This document shows positions 12,621-23,965 of a stretch of DNA of 64,000 nt, one piece after another. Both the position numbers and the translations under genes were made by a program. The notes beneath the pieces were generated by a model, which saw only the letters and a list, made by a program, of their open reading frames with translations, was not told the DNA's origin and made no database searches. Origin of the DNA: Rhytidiadelphus loreus (lineage: Eukaryota > Streptophyta > Bryopsida > Hypnales > Hylocomiaceae); the NCBI GenBank assembly GCA_947034895.1, contig OX344764.1, forward strand, positions 66,507,348 to 66,571,347. The letters are read 5' to 3'. Each line of letters starts with the position of its first letter. Positions within the stretch are counted from its first letter, which is position 1.

Positions 12621-12967
12621 AATGAAATTATTGCTTTGTATGAAGCGTCTCAGGATTGCATCTGGTTGAGATCAATTGATAAGTTTATTCACAAATTGTG
12701 GATTACCATATGATGATTCTCCAATTATCTTATATGAAGACAACAATGCTTGTATTGCACAAATGCAAGTGAATTTTGTTAAGGGTGATCAAACTAAACA
12801 TATTGATCAAAAATATTTCAGCTATACCCATTGAAATCAAGAAAGTTATATCAGCAAAGAATGTTACGAATCTCTTCACCAAAGCTCTTCCATTATCTAC
12901 TCATTGTCGACTTATTCATGGCATTGGAATGCAACGACTCAATACTTTGGAACAAGAAATTGAATAG
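12621..12967 (+). pseudogene. Ty1/copia RNase H and polyprotein C-terminus, frameshifted
   Basis: Three successive frames give a copia RNase H region. NEIIALYEASQDCIWLR matches the AE..AL..A..E..WLR block, then YEDNNACIAQM and KGDQTKHID match the conserved DN..A and RTKHID blocks. The end is NLFTKALPLSTHCRLIHGIG...EIE, the typical polyprotein C-terminus, then TAG. A frameshift near 12706 and an in-frame stop near 12834 disable it. It is followed by a polypurine tract and an LTR start. Confidence 0.85.
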
Positions 12968-13221
12968 ATTTGATTATTATTGTGGAAACCTTTGATATTC
13001 TTCCATGGGTTTTTTCCACTAGGTTTTGCCATGAGAATGAATTGATAAAAGTGTTGTACTCTTTTTCCTTAATTTGTGGTTTTAACCTTGATTACAATTA
13101 AGGTTTCTCCAGATAAAGTTTTAATGAGGCAACAACTATATATCTTGGAAGATTACGGGCAATAGCACATAGGACATTGCATATAATTTGATTTAATAAT
13201 GTTATGTCGAGCAAGGAGGAG

Positions 13222-13440
13222 TGTTAAGAAATATCTTCTATTAATATGCTCTCCATTGTAGTTTACTTTGGTTCTACTAGAACCTAGGGATTATATTAGA
13301 ATCCCTTGGACCAATAGGAGAGACCTTTTCTCCCTTGTATATATTTGATACCTTCATGGTTAATAGTTAATTCTTTTCTACTTGCATATTTTGGTTATAT
13401 AATACTTTATAGTTTTGGCAAATTGGTGATTTCATCCACT
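13222..13440 (+). mobile_element. Copia 3' LTR, partial, with polypurine tract
   Basis: The purine run AAGGAGGAG (13213-13221) directly precedes TGTTAAGAAATATC, the expected layout of a polypurine tract next to the TG of a 3' LTR. The LTR carries a TATA-like GTATATATTTG near 13337. Its right end (CA) is uncertain; 13440 is approximate. No left LTR was found. Confidence 0.6.
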
Positions 13441-14932
13441 CAAAAGCAAGAATATTATGTGCAAGATTCCCTACCCCCAAAAAATTGCTGCTTTTCAGTG
13501 AAAAATTGCTTAAATAAAAAACCCTGCCTGTGGACTAGAAGCTGACTGACTAAAGCTTTCCATATAAGCTTACCGTGGGTAACTAAAGTTCAAGGCCGGC
13601 GCCCCGCCCCGGCTTGTTTCTCATACAAAATAACTCATTTTCAAGCAATTTTCACACCATCGTATTCTTCTACAATCTCAAAATCATGTATACCAAATTA
13701 TAAATTTTTGAAAAAAAACTTAGATTTTGGAATTTAAAAAAAAAAAATTCACAATTTTACATTGTAATTGATTGAAAACTATCATTGATGAATTTCCAAG
13801 ATTTAATTGTGTACATACACTAACATAGGAAACATATTGAGATGGAAAAATTCCAACATTTGCACTATACAAAATAGGGAGTTTCACTTGATGTTAGGGG
13901 ATGCATCCAAGAGTCTTAATCTTTTTGGGCTAACTACCTTGGTAATAGGGATGTAAATTTTCCAAGGTTAATCCTTAAAGGACATTTTGGGTCTTAGAGA
14001 GATCGCCCAAAATTGCATTTTAGAATCACTGTGACAAGGGCATCATGAAGCTTGTTCAAAAAGCCAATCAATGATGAGCTTTTGCCCTCCTCAAAGCAAT
14101 GAGTAACTTCATAGCTACTATTCCTAAATTTCAACAAACTTTCCAATGCAAGAATCATATATTTGTGATTTGGAACACAAAATTTAGGATGATAGATCAT
14201 GCATTTCTCAAAGATGAAGAGAATGATATTAAGAAGTTGGCATGTAGTTAAGTATTGGAAATGCTATTGTAAAGATTCATTGAAAACTATGTCCCTTGGG
14301 GGGGGGTCTTTCCTCTGAGGGTTAACAAATTAAGGTAATGTTTTACAAAATTGATCACTACAACACTAGTAGAATGGGGTCTCTAGAGTACAAAGCTACA
14401 ATTTTAGAGCTTGGTGCTCCAAGGACACTAGTCTGCTAGTACAAACTCTGGCCTTAAATTATGTACACTTTTTGTATAGGGGGTAGTATAGAGTGTGCTT
14501 CAAGACAATTTGGGATACATCTATAATCCATACTTTGAAAATCCATCCTTTATTCAAATAGGAGTTCAAAAAATTGGATTGTCATTGGCACCATATAGAA
14601 TTAAGAAAGCTACATTAGCATCCAAAGGGTAAGAATACTACGTCTATTTTTCCTTCAATAATGAATTGACCAAAATACTTGTGAAAAATTCCATGATTTG
14701 CCATTCTTTTGCTAATTTTTTGGTGAATCCAAGAAGTGTAATTGTACTACTGTGCATAATGACCAAATGGGTTACAATGGGCTTCTATTCCTACCTCAGG
14801 TGTGGTTCTTAGAATAGAAGAATAGTCAAAGGGCGAGTAAAGTGTAAGGTATATAACCTTGCCCATCCCTATCTCCTTTTTCAATCCTAAGGCCTACTTT
14901 TGATCCCATTCTCAACTTGTTTCCTTATAAGA
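13441..14932. other. Non-coding stretch with a possible TTAA element
   Basis: No supported gene. The interval 13968-14325 is bounded by TTAATCCTTAAAGG and CTGAGGGTTAA, inverted ends like those of the TTAA-bounded repeats at 34271 and 60437, so it may be a 358-bp non-autonomous element. The rest is AT-rich with a small GC-rich patch near 13595-13615. Confidence 0.45.
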
Positions 14933-15073
14933 AAAATGGGTGTTTTAAGTGTGTTTTAAAGTATAGTCCTAGAGATAAGATATTAAGAAATCTACATAAA
15001 GGTCATTACTTAATATCTTATCTTTAGGACTATACTTAAAAACACATTTAAAACACCCCTTTCTCTTGTAGTG
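14933..15073. mobile_element. CACTA-type MITE, copy 5, internally deleted
   Basis: A 141-bp member. The right end CTTTCTCTTGTAGTG is intact and the left end is mutated (CCTTATAAGAAAAATGGG). About 70 bp of the central palindrome is missing between GATATTAAG and AATCTACATAAAGG. It is the last repeat before the LRR gene. Confidence 0.8.
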
Positions 15074-15309
15074 TTTATAATCCAATAAAAGTGAAGTTTG
15101 TTACCATTTGAGATATTGATGGACTCTCATCCCTTGACTTCCTACTTTTTGAAGGATGGTCTTGAGACATTGATAGCTGTTTGCTGCCCTTTCACTTCAA
15201 ATATTCATAGAAAATTAAAGAAAACCCAACAATTTAAAGACAATTATTTTTGTCTGCTGGATTTTTCTCCAAAAGACTAATCAACACAAATTAATCAATT
15301 TAATCAATT

Positions 15310-16673
15310 GTACTCTTGATAGCCGAAGGGGGACAATTAAAGGGTCGGGAATACCTTCCTGCCGAAGGGATGTCAGAGTCAGTCAGGCCAGAGCACCAAA
15401 GTCTCTACCGCGGCAGAAGGAAACCACCCAGCTGGGTACCTCCTTGCCACCCTTTGCCGCTGCCGCTGCCGCTAACTTACTGCTCCAGCTGCTCTCCTGC
15501 TGCTGCTGCTGCTGCATGTGTTGTGGCGCCCTCATTGCAGTAGCAGCTCCCAGCTGCACTGATTGCCATGGCCGTGGCCCTCCTTTCACCTCCCTTGAGT
15601 GCGTGCTAGCTCCGTCTCTTTTATTTCCTAGCTTGGTCCCCCTTCTCTTCTTATCTCCCCAGCCTCTCCCAGCTGCGAGCTCCCGGACCGGAGCCTCTTG
15701 CTGCTCGCTGTAGTTAGTCATTCACGTAAGTTACATCGCAGCTCGCTCGAGGTTTGGGTGAGCTAGAACGGGAGCTGGGGACACCAATGCAGCGGTGAGA
15801 ATCGTGAGAGCCAGCTTTGCCGAGCTCGCTTCATCACGAATTTCGCATCCAGCGTCACGAACTTGTCTGGAGGTAACGAACCGTGGAGCTTGCTCTACCT
15901 TTCACTCCCCCCAAATCTCTTGATCTGCTGTTGGTTTAGTCTTTGATACTGTTGCATTGCCTTTGTGGAGCTTGGGAGGTGTAATAGACAGCAAGAAACG
16001 CTACACGGGTGTCTGTATGTTCCTGCTTGGAAGTGGTATGGGTGTAGTCGGAGAGCGTAGAAGCTTGGAGGTCGAAGCTTGGACTGGCATTGGAGTTGGG
16101 GATGTCAGCATTTGTTTGTTTGAGGGATCACTTACGTAGCGGCGAACATTTGCGCTTGGAGATTTTTTTTCTGTGTGTGTGTGTCGGTCATTCATTGCAA
16201 GGCGTTGAAAATGCAGTAGTTACAGAGGTAATGGGCATTGAAGTCTCCAGTGGAAAAGGTTGCCGTAATGTCTGCTTTGCACTGAATGTGTGAATGTGAA
16301 TGTGAGATCGATCGTGTTACTTACGGCGAGAATGAGGAGGTCCTGGAGGTTTGACCGAGTCGAATTCAGAGTAGGAAAATTACGGTTGGTCTGCTACGGC
16401 ACCACCCACTTCGATTAGAACACATTGATCCGCACGTGCGAACAATGTGTGGTGCAGTACGTTGGTGTCCCCTTGTTGACATGGCGTGATATACTTAGGT
16501 TTGTTGAATTATTGCCAGCTTGCGCTTTCGTTAGAATTGAATTGAGCTCCGTGAGTTTGAGATCTCAAGTCTTTAGGGTGCAATGTGTGATCATCATGGA
16601 ATGGCCGGCCGAATCGCCTGATGTGGTGGAATGCTGTGATTTGCTCAGGACATTTGATCTCACCGGATTGGCC
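15310..16673 (+). promoter_or_regulatory. Upstream and probable 5' UTR region of the LRR gene
   Basis: GC content rises sharply from about 15320. The stretch has CTG/TGC runs (15498-15515), stops in all plus frames and several upstream ATGs. A donor-like GGAGGTAACG near 15872 could mark a 5' UTR intron. I infer promoter plus 5' leader for the LRR gene. Overlapping frames on both strands here look like by-products of triplet repeats. No TATA box can be assigned with confidence. Confidence 0.4.
15498..15515. repeat. (CTG)6 microsatellite
   Basis: A pure CTG run of six units inside a longer interrupted CTG/GCC-rich tract in the presumed leader of the LRR gene. It would give Leu, Cys or Ala runs on one strand and Gln, Ser or Ala runs on the other. 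Confidence 0.9.
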
Positions 16674-19184
16674 ATGGCGCGTTTAGAATGCCGGCAACGG
16701 CGATCACCGAACGTCAGTGTCACCTTCTGTCCAGCAATGTTGGTTCTCTTGCTGCTGATCGGATCACCCTCAGCGGAAGGGTTCTTTTCCAGAGCAGCGG
16801 CGGTGGTCGCGGCGCCCGTGGCGGTCGTGGTGCCCCCTAAAGCAGCTCCAGCTCCCGTGGTGGCGAAGCCACCAGTCGTGGCTGTCGCGCCTGTGGTTGC
16901 GAAGCCTCCAGCAGTGGCAGTCGCGCCCGTGGTTGCGAAACCCCCAGCAGTGGCGGTCGCGCCCGTGGTTGCGAAACCTCCAGCAGTGGCGGTCGCGCCC
17001 GTGGTTGCAAAGCCTCCCGCGGTGGCGAAACCGCCAGCAGTCGCCGTGGCCCCCGTGAAAGCGCCCGCCGTGGCGCCCGCTGTGGCCAAAGCGCCCGTGG
17101 CGAAGGCACCCGTCGCAAAGGCACCCGTCGCAAAGGCGCCAGTAGCGAAGGCACCCACAGCATTAGGCCCCGCCTTGGCGCCCCTCGCCGTTACCCCGGC
17201 GGCGGCGGCGCCGTCGACGGGCGTTCCGCTCGACGCCGCGCAAGTGAAAGCTCTCAACGCGCTGGGCATCAAGGCGGACGCAGACGCGTGCACCTTACCC
17301 GCCACGGTGCTCACTTGCGACCAGAACGCCACCACGCAGCACTTGCTGGCGCTGAGCGCGCAGGACTGCCCCGCCAACGCCACGCTCACCGAGGCGAATT
17401 TGGCCGCTCTCGGGCCGTACATGACGGACCTCAGTTTCCTGAACTGCGCGCTCCGGGCGCCCTTGCCCGCGCCCACCGACCGAATGGCCGCGACGCTCAC
17501 GTCGCTAACGGTGACAGGCGCGCCCATGGTGGCCGGATGGTGGATCGGGCGCATGACGAATCTACAAAACTTGCACATCCAGGACACGTTCGTGAACACC
17601 TCGAGCATGAGCGTCATCACCAGCAAGCTGACCACTTTGGTGCAGCTGCGGCTGGCGAATACTTCCATCAGTGGCGGCATTCCCACGGATTGGCCGTCCG
17701 CATCGACGCTCACCAGCATTGACTTGTCCGGCAACCGGCTCAGTGGGTCCATCCCCATCGAGATCACCAAGATGCCGTCGCTCGCGTCCCTCGATCTCAG
17801 CAACAACCGACTCAACGACCACATAATTAGCGGCCTCGGCAACCTCGGCAGCCTGCAGGTGCTCGCTCGCTCTTCTCTGCAAAATTCCCGTTTCCCAATT
17901 ACACTGCGTGCAAGATCCATAATCCTTTGCAATTTATGCTTGTCACCTCAACAAATCAACTCTAATCTACAGTGTCGAATTCTATGAACTTTGTTGAACT
18001 GACAAGTGCGACATCCGAGTGTGAGATCCACTGCTTAGTTTCTGTGGCCGCTTGAAATGAGATCGTACTTTCTATCGCACAATGGGATGCTCGAATTATA
18101 TCAATAGATCTAATTCTGGCTTATGGAGAATCTCTGAGAACGAAAATGCATTAGAAGAACTGACTTTTGAGAGGGCAAGAGTAACTTCATTTACTGTAGG
18201 CTTATATTTTTCTCCTCTAATGTTTTCTTTACAACCCAATTAGAGCACCCCGCCTAAGATCATGTATGATTGTTAAAACTGATGGGAATTTTTTACATTT
18301 TTTTAATCAATGGCGAGTATTGTACACGATGTTTCTTAAGTCTGTGACAGTCACATTAGTTTAGAGCAGATTTGTTAGGAAATAATTGTAAAAAATATCA
18401 TATTTGGTTTCAAACTCTAAGGGAGTCATAGGTATGGAAATAATCAAGAAAAATTAAGATCCTTCCAGCGCTGTTTCAACCTTCCGATACATGTGGTATT
18501 TTCAACCTTCCAATGTCGTTTTTTCACTGTTGTTTCAACGATCGATGGGATGCACAAGTGAACATTCAGGAAGTCATGAAATCTGATCCCTCAATGCTTC
18601 ATCAGACTACTTTTGGCTGTGAATTGCACGTGAAACATTCTGTCAAACTAACCCTGTGGCCCCTCCCTATCTCTCCGCAGACTCTGGATCTGAGCAACAA
18701 CAACCTGCGCATGGGCATCCCCAAGACCCTCCAGAATCTGCACTTCTTAACAAGACTGGACCTGAGCGTCAACAAGCTGAACGGCACCATCCCGGAGGAG
18801 CTCGCGAACCTGCCCCTGACCTACTTGGATCTCAGCAACAACTCCCTCACGGGGCAGATCCCGTTCGACGACGTGTTCATGTCGAGGCTGAAGACGTTCA
18901 AGGCTGTCGGCAACCCGCTCTTGTGCTACAACAACACCATCACGTCGGCCAAGCTCGCGGGAGGACTCAGGCTGTGCGGTGCCCTGGAGCCTGTGCCGGC
19001 GCCGGAGTATTATGGCCCCGCCTTGGCGCCCGCGGCGGCGCTGGACGGGGGCGACGCGCCCAGCTCCAAGAAGAAGCCCAACATTGTGGTCATCGTGTTC
19101 GCCACGCTGGGGTCGCTGGTGGCGGTCGCTGCCATTGTGTACTGCTGCTGCCGCTACTGGGGTGCCAAGGCGGGGTACGAGTGA
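16674..19184 (+). CDS. Secreted LRR protein with Pro/Ala-rich repeat domain and one membrane span
   Basis: Two exons, 16674-17858 and 18681-19184, joined in phase 0, encode 562 aa. The chosen ATG has an optimal context (GCCATGGCG) and gives a signal peptide (AMLVLLLLIG, cleavage likely after about residue 35); ATG 16737 is a shorter alternative. Residues 41-180 are Ala/Pro/Val/Lys-rich: a 12-residue unit around AKPPAVAVAPVV, then a five-residue AKAPV unit. The Ala-Pro pairs resemble arabinogalactan or hydroxyproline-rich cell-wall glycoproteins. A Cys-containing cap (about 185-265) precedes seven or eight leucine-rich repeats (about 274-460; LDLSNNxLxGxIP pattern). A Cys-containing juxtamembrane segment, a basic SSKKKP stretch, a helix at about 529-549 and a short tail follow. 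There is no kinase, so it resembles receptor-like proteins or LRR-extensin-type wall proteins. Probable role: cell-wall-facing sensing or scaffolding. The ligand is unknown. Confidence 0.85.
16830..17160. repeat. Coding minisatellite: 36-bp and 15-bp units
   Basis: Inside exon 1, a 36-bp unit (GTGGTTGCGAAGCCTCC...) is repeated about five times to around 17040. A 15-bp unit around GCAAAGGCACCCGTC follows, about five times to 17158. Units are multiples of three, so copy-number change keeps the frame and lengthens or shortens the Pro/Ala-rich domain. Expansion differences between alleles are likely. Confidence 0.85.
17859..18680 (+). other. Intron of the LRR gene, 822 bp
   Basis: The donor CTGCAG|GTGCTC and acceptor CTCTCCGCAG|ACTCTG join the LRR frame cleanly (...GSLQ|TLDLSNN...), restoring the repeat register. 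The intron is AT-richer than both exons, has stops in the exon-1 frame from 17985, and a pyrimidine-rich tract before the acceptor. Confidence 0.88.
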
Positions 19185-21339
19185 TGCGTCCCTATTTCCA
19201 AGGTATGCGGCCAAACCTACTCATCCATCTATCACTCATGCTGATTCACCAAGTAATCACATATCATGGAGGAATTCTACTCTTTGTGGAGTTTTGACTC
19301 TAGTTTTAATACCAGTGGCAACTTGCTTGTTCACAGCTGGAACGTGTCTCCTCAGTTTCCTTAGTTTCTTAACTTAATTGTTTTGTCACGGTTTTCAGTA
19401 GTCGCAGCTTGCTTGTTCACAATTCGAGTTTCTGAGCTTAACTTTGCTGTCTGGGTTTTCAATAGTGGCAATTTGCTTGTTCGCAATTGGAACATCATGT
19501 GTCCTCAGTCTCTTAAACTATAATATGGGACCAACATGATGTTCTCTTTTTTACTTTTGTTTAAATACACACGGCCACTCTTTCAAAAAAGAAGTAGAAT
19601 CACTCTCATTCTGTCTAATGAGGGGATTTCAATTGAATTGGCAATTCATCAATTAAAAGCATGGCAGAGTTTTGAACAATTGTGCTCAATTTGATCTCTG
19701 TACCTGTCCCAGTTATCAAAGAAAAGCCGGTTCTGATCTCTTTAATGGCAATTGGAAGCTTACCGATTTGATTGAAAGTGTCTGCACGAAATGTTTCTAT
19801 CAAGCGTTTGTCTGTGCGATAGCTGGTTTACCACAATTTCCTTAAATACTTTGAATGAATGAAAGCTATACTTGTAGGAGTTGTGCGGGGTAGAAGGATG
19901 CTTAAACAGAATTCAAGTGTAGAAAGATTGCCAACCTTGGGTGAGTCATGTTAGAATATGATGCTTATTCTCAGAGTGCCGAGTGCAGGCTTACAAGGGC
20001 TAAAATCAACAAGGAAATTCGATTGGATGTTCATGAATAGCTAATGTGGTTTCCAGCTAGGCTTCTCAGCAGGCTCGGTGACTCTTAAAATCAGTATTAG
20101 TGTATTGACATTCAATGTCGGGGTTTGCAGGTGCCTCTGAAGAATTGACGAGCAAGTGCAAACTAGAGCAATTGTGAGACCTTGCCCTTCCATGGCTATG
20201 ATTCATGTGCAGCTAGGCCAGAGCTTACAATGTGAAGCAATGAGACAATTACATGAGCTCTTGGAAGGATGAGGAAGAGTCAGACTTGTAGGTCATCAGA
20301 GTGTTTTATAGTTGTACCTAGTGGATCATGTTATTGATAGTGTTTCCGACATTATTTATTGATTAATTACTTACAATAGATGGTAGTTTGTTGCAAGTGT
20401 TCCATTACTAGAGTTTAGTTCAAAGTACGCAATTACCATTTTTCATTACCTCGAGGGGCAATAAGATGCTAGCCGTGGACCATGAGGAGTTGCTGCTAGC
20501 TAGCTAGCGTCAGGATTTACCAGCCCAACTTGATGCACGTAGTGTGCAACTTTAAGAAATCGTGTGGAAATTTCAGTAGTCATCCCAGTTTTGGTGAAAG
20601 AGAATGCTTGTTCATAAAATGTGTCAGCGTTAAATTATTTTTCCTTTGCTGTTTGTATTTGTTCTGCTGTAGATAGATTAAGACGTTATCAGTGTTTCTA
20701 ATCTATCGCAGTTGGTAAGGATTCATAAATTTTCAAAAAGGGAAGACACTTGTGTGTCTAGATATCCGTCTGTCAATTGTGGTCTAAATCAAGCTGGTCT
20801 CATTATCCATTTAGTGACTCCAACCGTGACAGCTATTCTACAATGTCTAGTTATACGAATGTTATCCAAATAGCGACGTCGCGAAATCAGTGTAATGAGA
20901 ATTTCTTAAGATGAGATGAAGGATACTGAACTAGTTAGGATCCGATCCTCTCATACTGACTACCGGTAACCATATTGATCTAAGAACTCACCTTTTCATA
21001 CATTTTAGTGGACGTTTTAGCAATTGGTGCAAGAATCACTTGACTAAACGTCAATGCCTAATCATCTTTGAATGCAAATGAGGTTGTTGACGACAAATGA
21101 TAGTAGAGGTATATACACCCCCTCTTTTATAATGCATAAGAAAATTCCATTAGAGGAAATCTAAGAAACATTTGTCCTTGTGTTTCCAAAAGAAGTTCCC
21201 TCGAATTCCTAATGGAACCACCCACATAGCTATAAGACTAATAAGCATCGCTTGCGCATTGTCTTGTGCACATTTGAATGCGCCGCATCTCAACACGAAC
21301 TCATCGTTAGTGAACTCACCACGATGCTTGCTTATTTAG
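19185..21339. other. 3' UTR of the LRR gene and intergenic sequence
   Basis: The first few hundred bases presumably hold the 3' UTR: a TTGCTTGTTCACA word recurs three times between about 19320 and 19480 (diverged copies), suggesting a local tandem duplication. No further gene, RNA or terminal-repeat element was recognised to 21339. Confidence 0.45.
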
Positions 21340-21654
21340 AGAAAGTGGGGCGGCCAAGCCACCCAAATTTTCTCAACTGGATAAACTCTCAAAAACCACG
21401 CTTCAAACGGATAAGTTCTAATGTTAAAATAGCATCTAACAATAGCAAATACTTGAATTCAAGTGACGGAGCTCTCGACATTCCTCCTGTGGAAAACAAA
21501 ATGGAAGACTCGATCATAATTTGCTGAGAACGTCTTTCTGTACATCACCAGAGCTTTGCAATTGTGTCTCGGTTGGTAACTAACAAGAAATCTAGTGAAT
21601 CACTGGTAGTAGCAATAACAAGTTCCAATCGTTTCTGAAATCTGATAGTCATCC

Positions 21655-21762
21655 ATCGATGAAGACCTTTGCTCCATTTGCTCGCGCTTGATCAGAGAAA
21701 CGCTGCAAGCGTTCGATGAAACGATTGAACACTGGTGAAAATTGTCTCCAGGACATCGAGAT
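21655..21762 (-). pseudogene. Short coding-like segment shared by both duplicates
   Basis: On the minus strand one frame reads WRQFSPVFNRFIERLQRFSD followed by QARANGAKVFIDG and a stop. Copy B (39836-39943) keeps nearly the same peptide with conservative changes (Met for Val, Glu for Gln). Preservation of a frame in both copies hints at an exon or exon relic downstream of the F-box gene. I do not recognise the family, and the copies are young enough for chance retention. Confidence 0.25.
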
Positions 21763-22318
21763 AGGTATTTACAGCTAGATAATGGCTTCAAGGGATACCT
21801 GACAAACAATACAGTTACTCCACCGAACTTTCTCCATTGCAAGCAGAATGCGCTGTGTTGGGTGAGCGCATCCTACTATTGTTCTTTTTTTTGTAGTTTT
21901 CGCCGCCTCCATTCTCCGTGCGTCATATTTGACAATCACATTGCCGCAAACCTCATGCTTATATCTGTTTTTCTTGTGCAACTTTCCAGTCATTACCGAT
22001 TGCAGGTGTAATTAGAAATTCCCTCTTCACACTGTAACAACCACACCTGTATTGACTTAATTCCTGACCCATAGTAAAATTTATTCATGTCGTATTGATC
22101 CAAATTCTTCAAAACCAACTCGGTTCATTCTCCTCAACAAGAACTTGCCCATGGTAAATTGCATACCCCCAGAGATCAAATGATCGAAGAGATCTCAACT
22201 GTAACAAGAAAATCAAAACAAACACTCCATAAATGCCATAGCTTGCCTTCATTCACTGAGCAGAGAAATTTCACGTTCCAGACTCAGACAAACCCCTCCA
22301 CTGTCCACAGCCAAAGAA

Positions 22319-23965
22319 TCAAGGTTTGCTGGCAAAGCTTGGTGCAAGAGTAAAAGACACGGGGTTCAAGCAAAAGAAGTTTTCGCCACTCTGATTCTCA
22401 GGCGGAGGTTGTATAACCTCAGATTGCATTCCATTATCAAGATCATAAACCACTCCATCACGATTGATGGTGTTAAAAACACACAATTTCCCAATTCCAA
22501 ATGGTACACAAGTGTACTCCGGGTACACTAAAAGCCCCCGCCCACCAGACTTCGTGACTCTTACCACAGTCCTCAATTGCCATAACTCCTCTCCATCCGA
22601 ATCCCAGAGTTCCACCACATCAATGCAATGCTCCACAACACCGTCACGCTCTTGCTCGGAGAACAAGTAGAGCGTCCCATAGCTCTCCAGCAGTTGAAGA
22701 GTATTGCAAAACAAAGAAAATGGCACCGCGCAAGTCCTGCCCTCCAGCCATTCCCCTTTCTCAATATCAAATGCAACAATACCTTTCTGGCCATCACCAT
22801 CCAGAAACATAACGAAGTATAATACTCCATTCACGCATACTCCTACCTGGTGCTCGTTTAATCCAAATTCTGGACCACGTATGTCACTCCCTCTTTCCCA
22901 TTCTGAAGTGCGAGAATCGTAAACTTCAATCCTGCGTGAGAGGTCCTTCTCTCCCAAACTCGATGCACTTCCAGCAGCTATCACTTTGTAAGAGTCCGTA
23001 ACAGAGTCAACCCATATGTGCAGGAGCACGGGGTTTCTGGAATAATGTAGGGGAGGCAGTTCTTTCTTCTCACCAGTCAAAATGCTGAAGACGACGAGCT
23101 CTTCCTTGTGGGAAGACTTGGAAACATTGGCACACAGGAGGCTTCCATGTCCACAAATCGAGTATTCTTGAAACAGATTTGGATCTGGGCTTGGAAGGCA
23201 TGCCAAGGTTGTCAGTCTTTGCCATTCCCCCGAGAGCAAATCAATTCCTATGCATTGCCATTCCCCATGTTTGATGAAAAAACTTAACGCCGTGAATTCA
23301 CCCTCTCCAGATATTAATCCTTGTGAACGCCGAAAAACATCCGTCTCGATGAGATCCTTGCAGCTTTTTGACGCTGCTTTGGCATGAGTCAGATCCTTGA
23401 CCGGTAACCCCTGGAATATGCCTGGTAGAGAGTCCAAGCCTTTACCATTTGCCTTCGCCCTCACTCCATTTGTTTTGACAGAAAAGTTTCGGGGTTCCCA
23501 TAAACCACAGAAAATGTTTGCCAAGAGTCTCCGGAGCCATTCAAAGAATCCCTTCGAGAGAAATGAACAGCCCATTACCTTCACAAATTCATCTTCACGC
23601 TCCAGAATGCTCCAGAATGCTCCAGAATGCTTCAGAAGAGTTTTGCGGCGCTCTGCAATGTCGATCTTAGAGCTGCCATCACGGGTGCTTCTCTGTCCAT
23701 TAACATGCTTATCAGCAATGCCGGTATTGCTGTTACGGTCACGAGCAGTTGCTTCGCTCGTCCTCTTTGCTTCGTCCTCCAGATGTCTGCTTCGTTTGGA
23801 TTGCACTCCCTGCGCATTCTCGTTCGAGCTCTTCGGCGGTGGCTGAGGCTCGGGACACACCCTCCTCGGGTTCGCTTTCTTTGGTGTCTGTTGAACTGCG
23901 TCACACGGGATGGTTGCTTGCGTTGATGACTCTTCGTGCCTGTTGAAAGTAAGGACAGATTTCAC
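22319..23965 (-). CDS. F-box/kelch-like protein, copy A
   Basis: An open frame of 548 codons ends ...FASKP-stop. A basic, low-complexity N-terminal part (to about 110) is followed by an F-box-like segment at about 177-215 (LDSLPGIFQGLPVKDLTHAK... then SKSCKDLIETDVF), matching the LPxxI...LP...L....VSKxWxxLI pattern without the usual Trp. The rest, about 225-535, has kelch-like or F-box-associated blades with the (Y/F)D....W pattern: IDLLSGEWQRL, YDSRTSEWERG, FDIEKGEWLEG. Such proteins choose substrates for SCF ubiquitin ligases; the substrate is unknown. The frame opens at GTG, not ATG. Either translation starts at ATG codon 131, or an upstream exon joins here: an acceptor-like CTTACTTTCAACAG precedes 23939, and donor-like ACGGTATTTG lies near 24050 in a conserved upstream frame. 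The exact 5' end is unresolved. Confidence 0.7.
   Translation of the reverse strand: MKSVLTFNRHEESSTQATIPCDAVQQTPKKANPRRVCPEPQPPPKSSNENAQGVQSKRSRHLEDEAKRTSEATARDRNSNTGIADKHVNGQRSTRDGSSKIDIAERRKTLLKHSGAFWSILEREDEFVKVMGCSFLSKGFFEWLRRLLANIFCGLWEPRNFSVKTNGVRAKANGKGLDSLPGIFQGLPVKDLTHAKAASKSCKDLIETDVFRRSQGLISGEGEFTALSFFIKHGEWQCIGIDLLSGEWQRLTTLACLPSPDPNLFQEYSICGHGSLLCANVSKSSHKEELVVFSILTGEKKELPPLHYSRNPVLLHIWVDSVTDSYKVIAAGSASSLGEKDLSRRIEVYDSRTSEWERGSDIRGPEFGLNEHQVGVCVNGVLYFVMFLDGDGQKGIVAFDIEKGEWLEGRTCAVPFSLFCNTLQLLESYGTLYLFSEQERDGVVEHCIDVVELWDSDGEELWQLRTVVRVTKSGGRGLLVYPEYTCVPFGIGKLCVFNTINRDGVVYDLDNGMQSEVIQPPPENQSGENFFCLNPVSFTLAPSFASKP
23602..23637. repeat. In-frame decamer repeat GCTCCAGAAT
   Basis: The 10-bp unit GCTCCAGAAT occurs three times in tandem plus a partial unit inside copy A of the F-box gene. 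Copy B has no expansion here. The 30-bp difference equals 10 codons, so the frame survives and adds HSGAFWSILE-like residues near position 112-121. Confidence 0.9.

Noticed and set aside
15316..15721. Overlapping open frames on both strands in the GC-rich stretch upstream of the LRR gene, including a 112-codon minus frame with Gln and Ala runs
   Set aside because: The runs come from a CTG/GCC triplet tract, which keeps several frames open at once. No frame shows a domain, and the position fits a 5' leader.
16565..17932. A 455-codon minus-strand frame opposite the LRR exon
   Set aside because: It is the mirror of a GC-rich, repeat-bearing exon. The plus strand has a signal peptide, LRR motifs and splice sites, while the minus frame is Ala/Gly/Thr low complexity.
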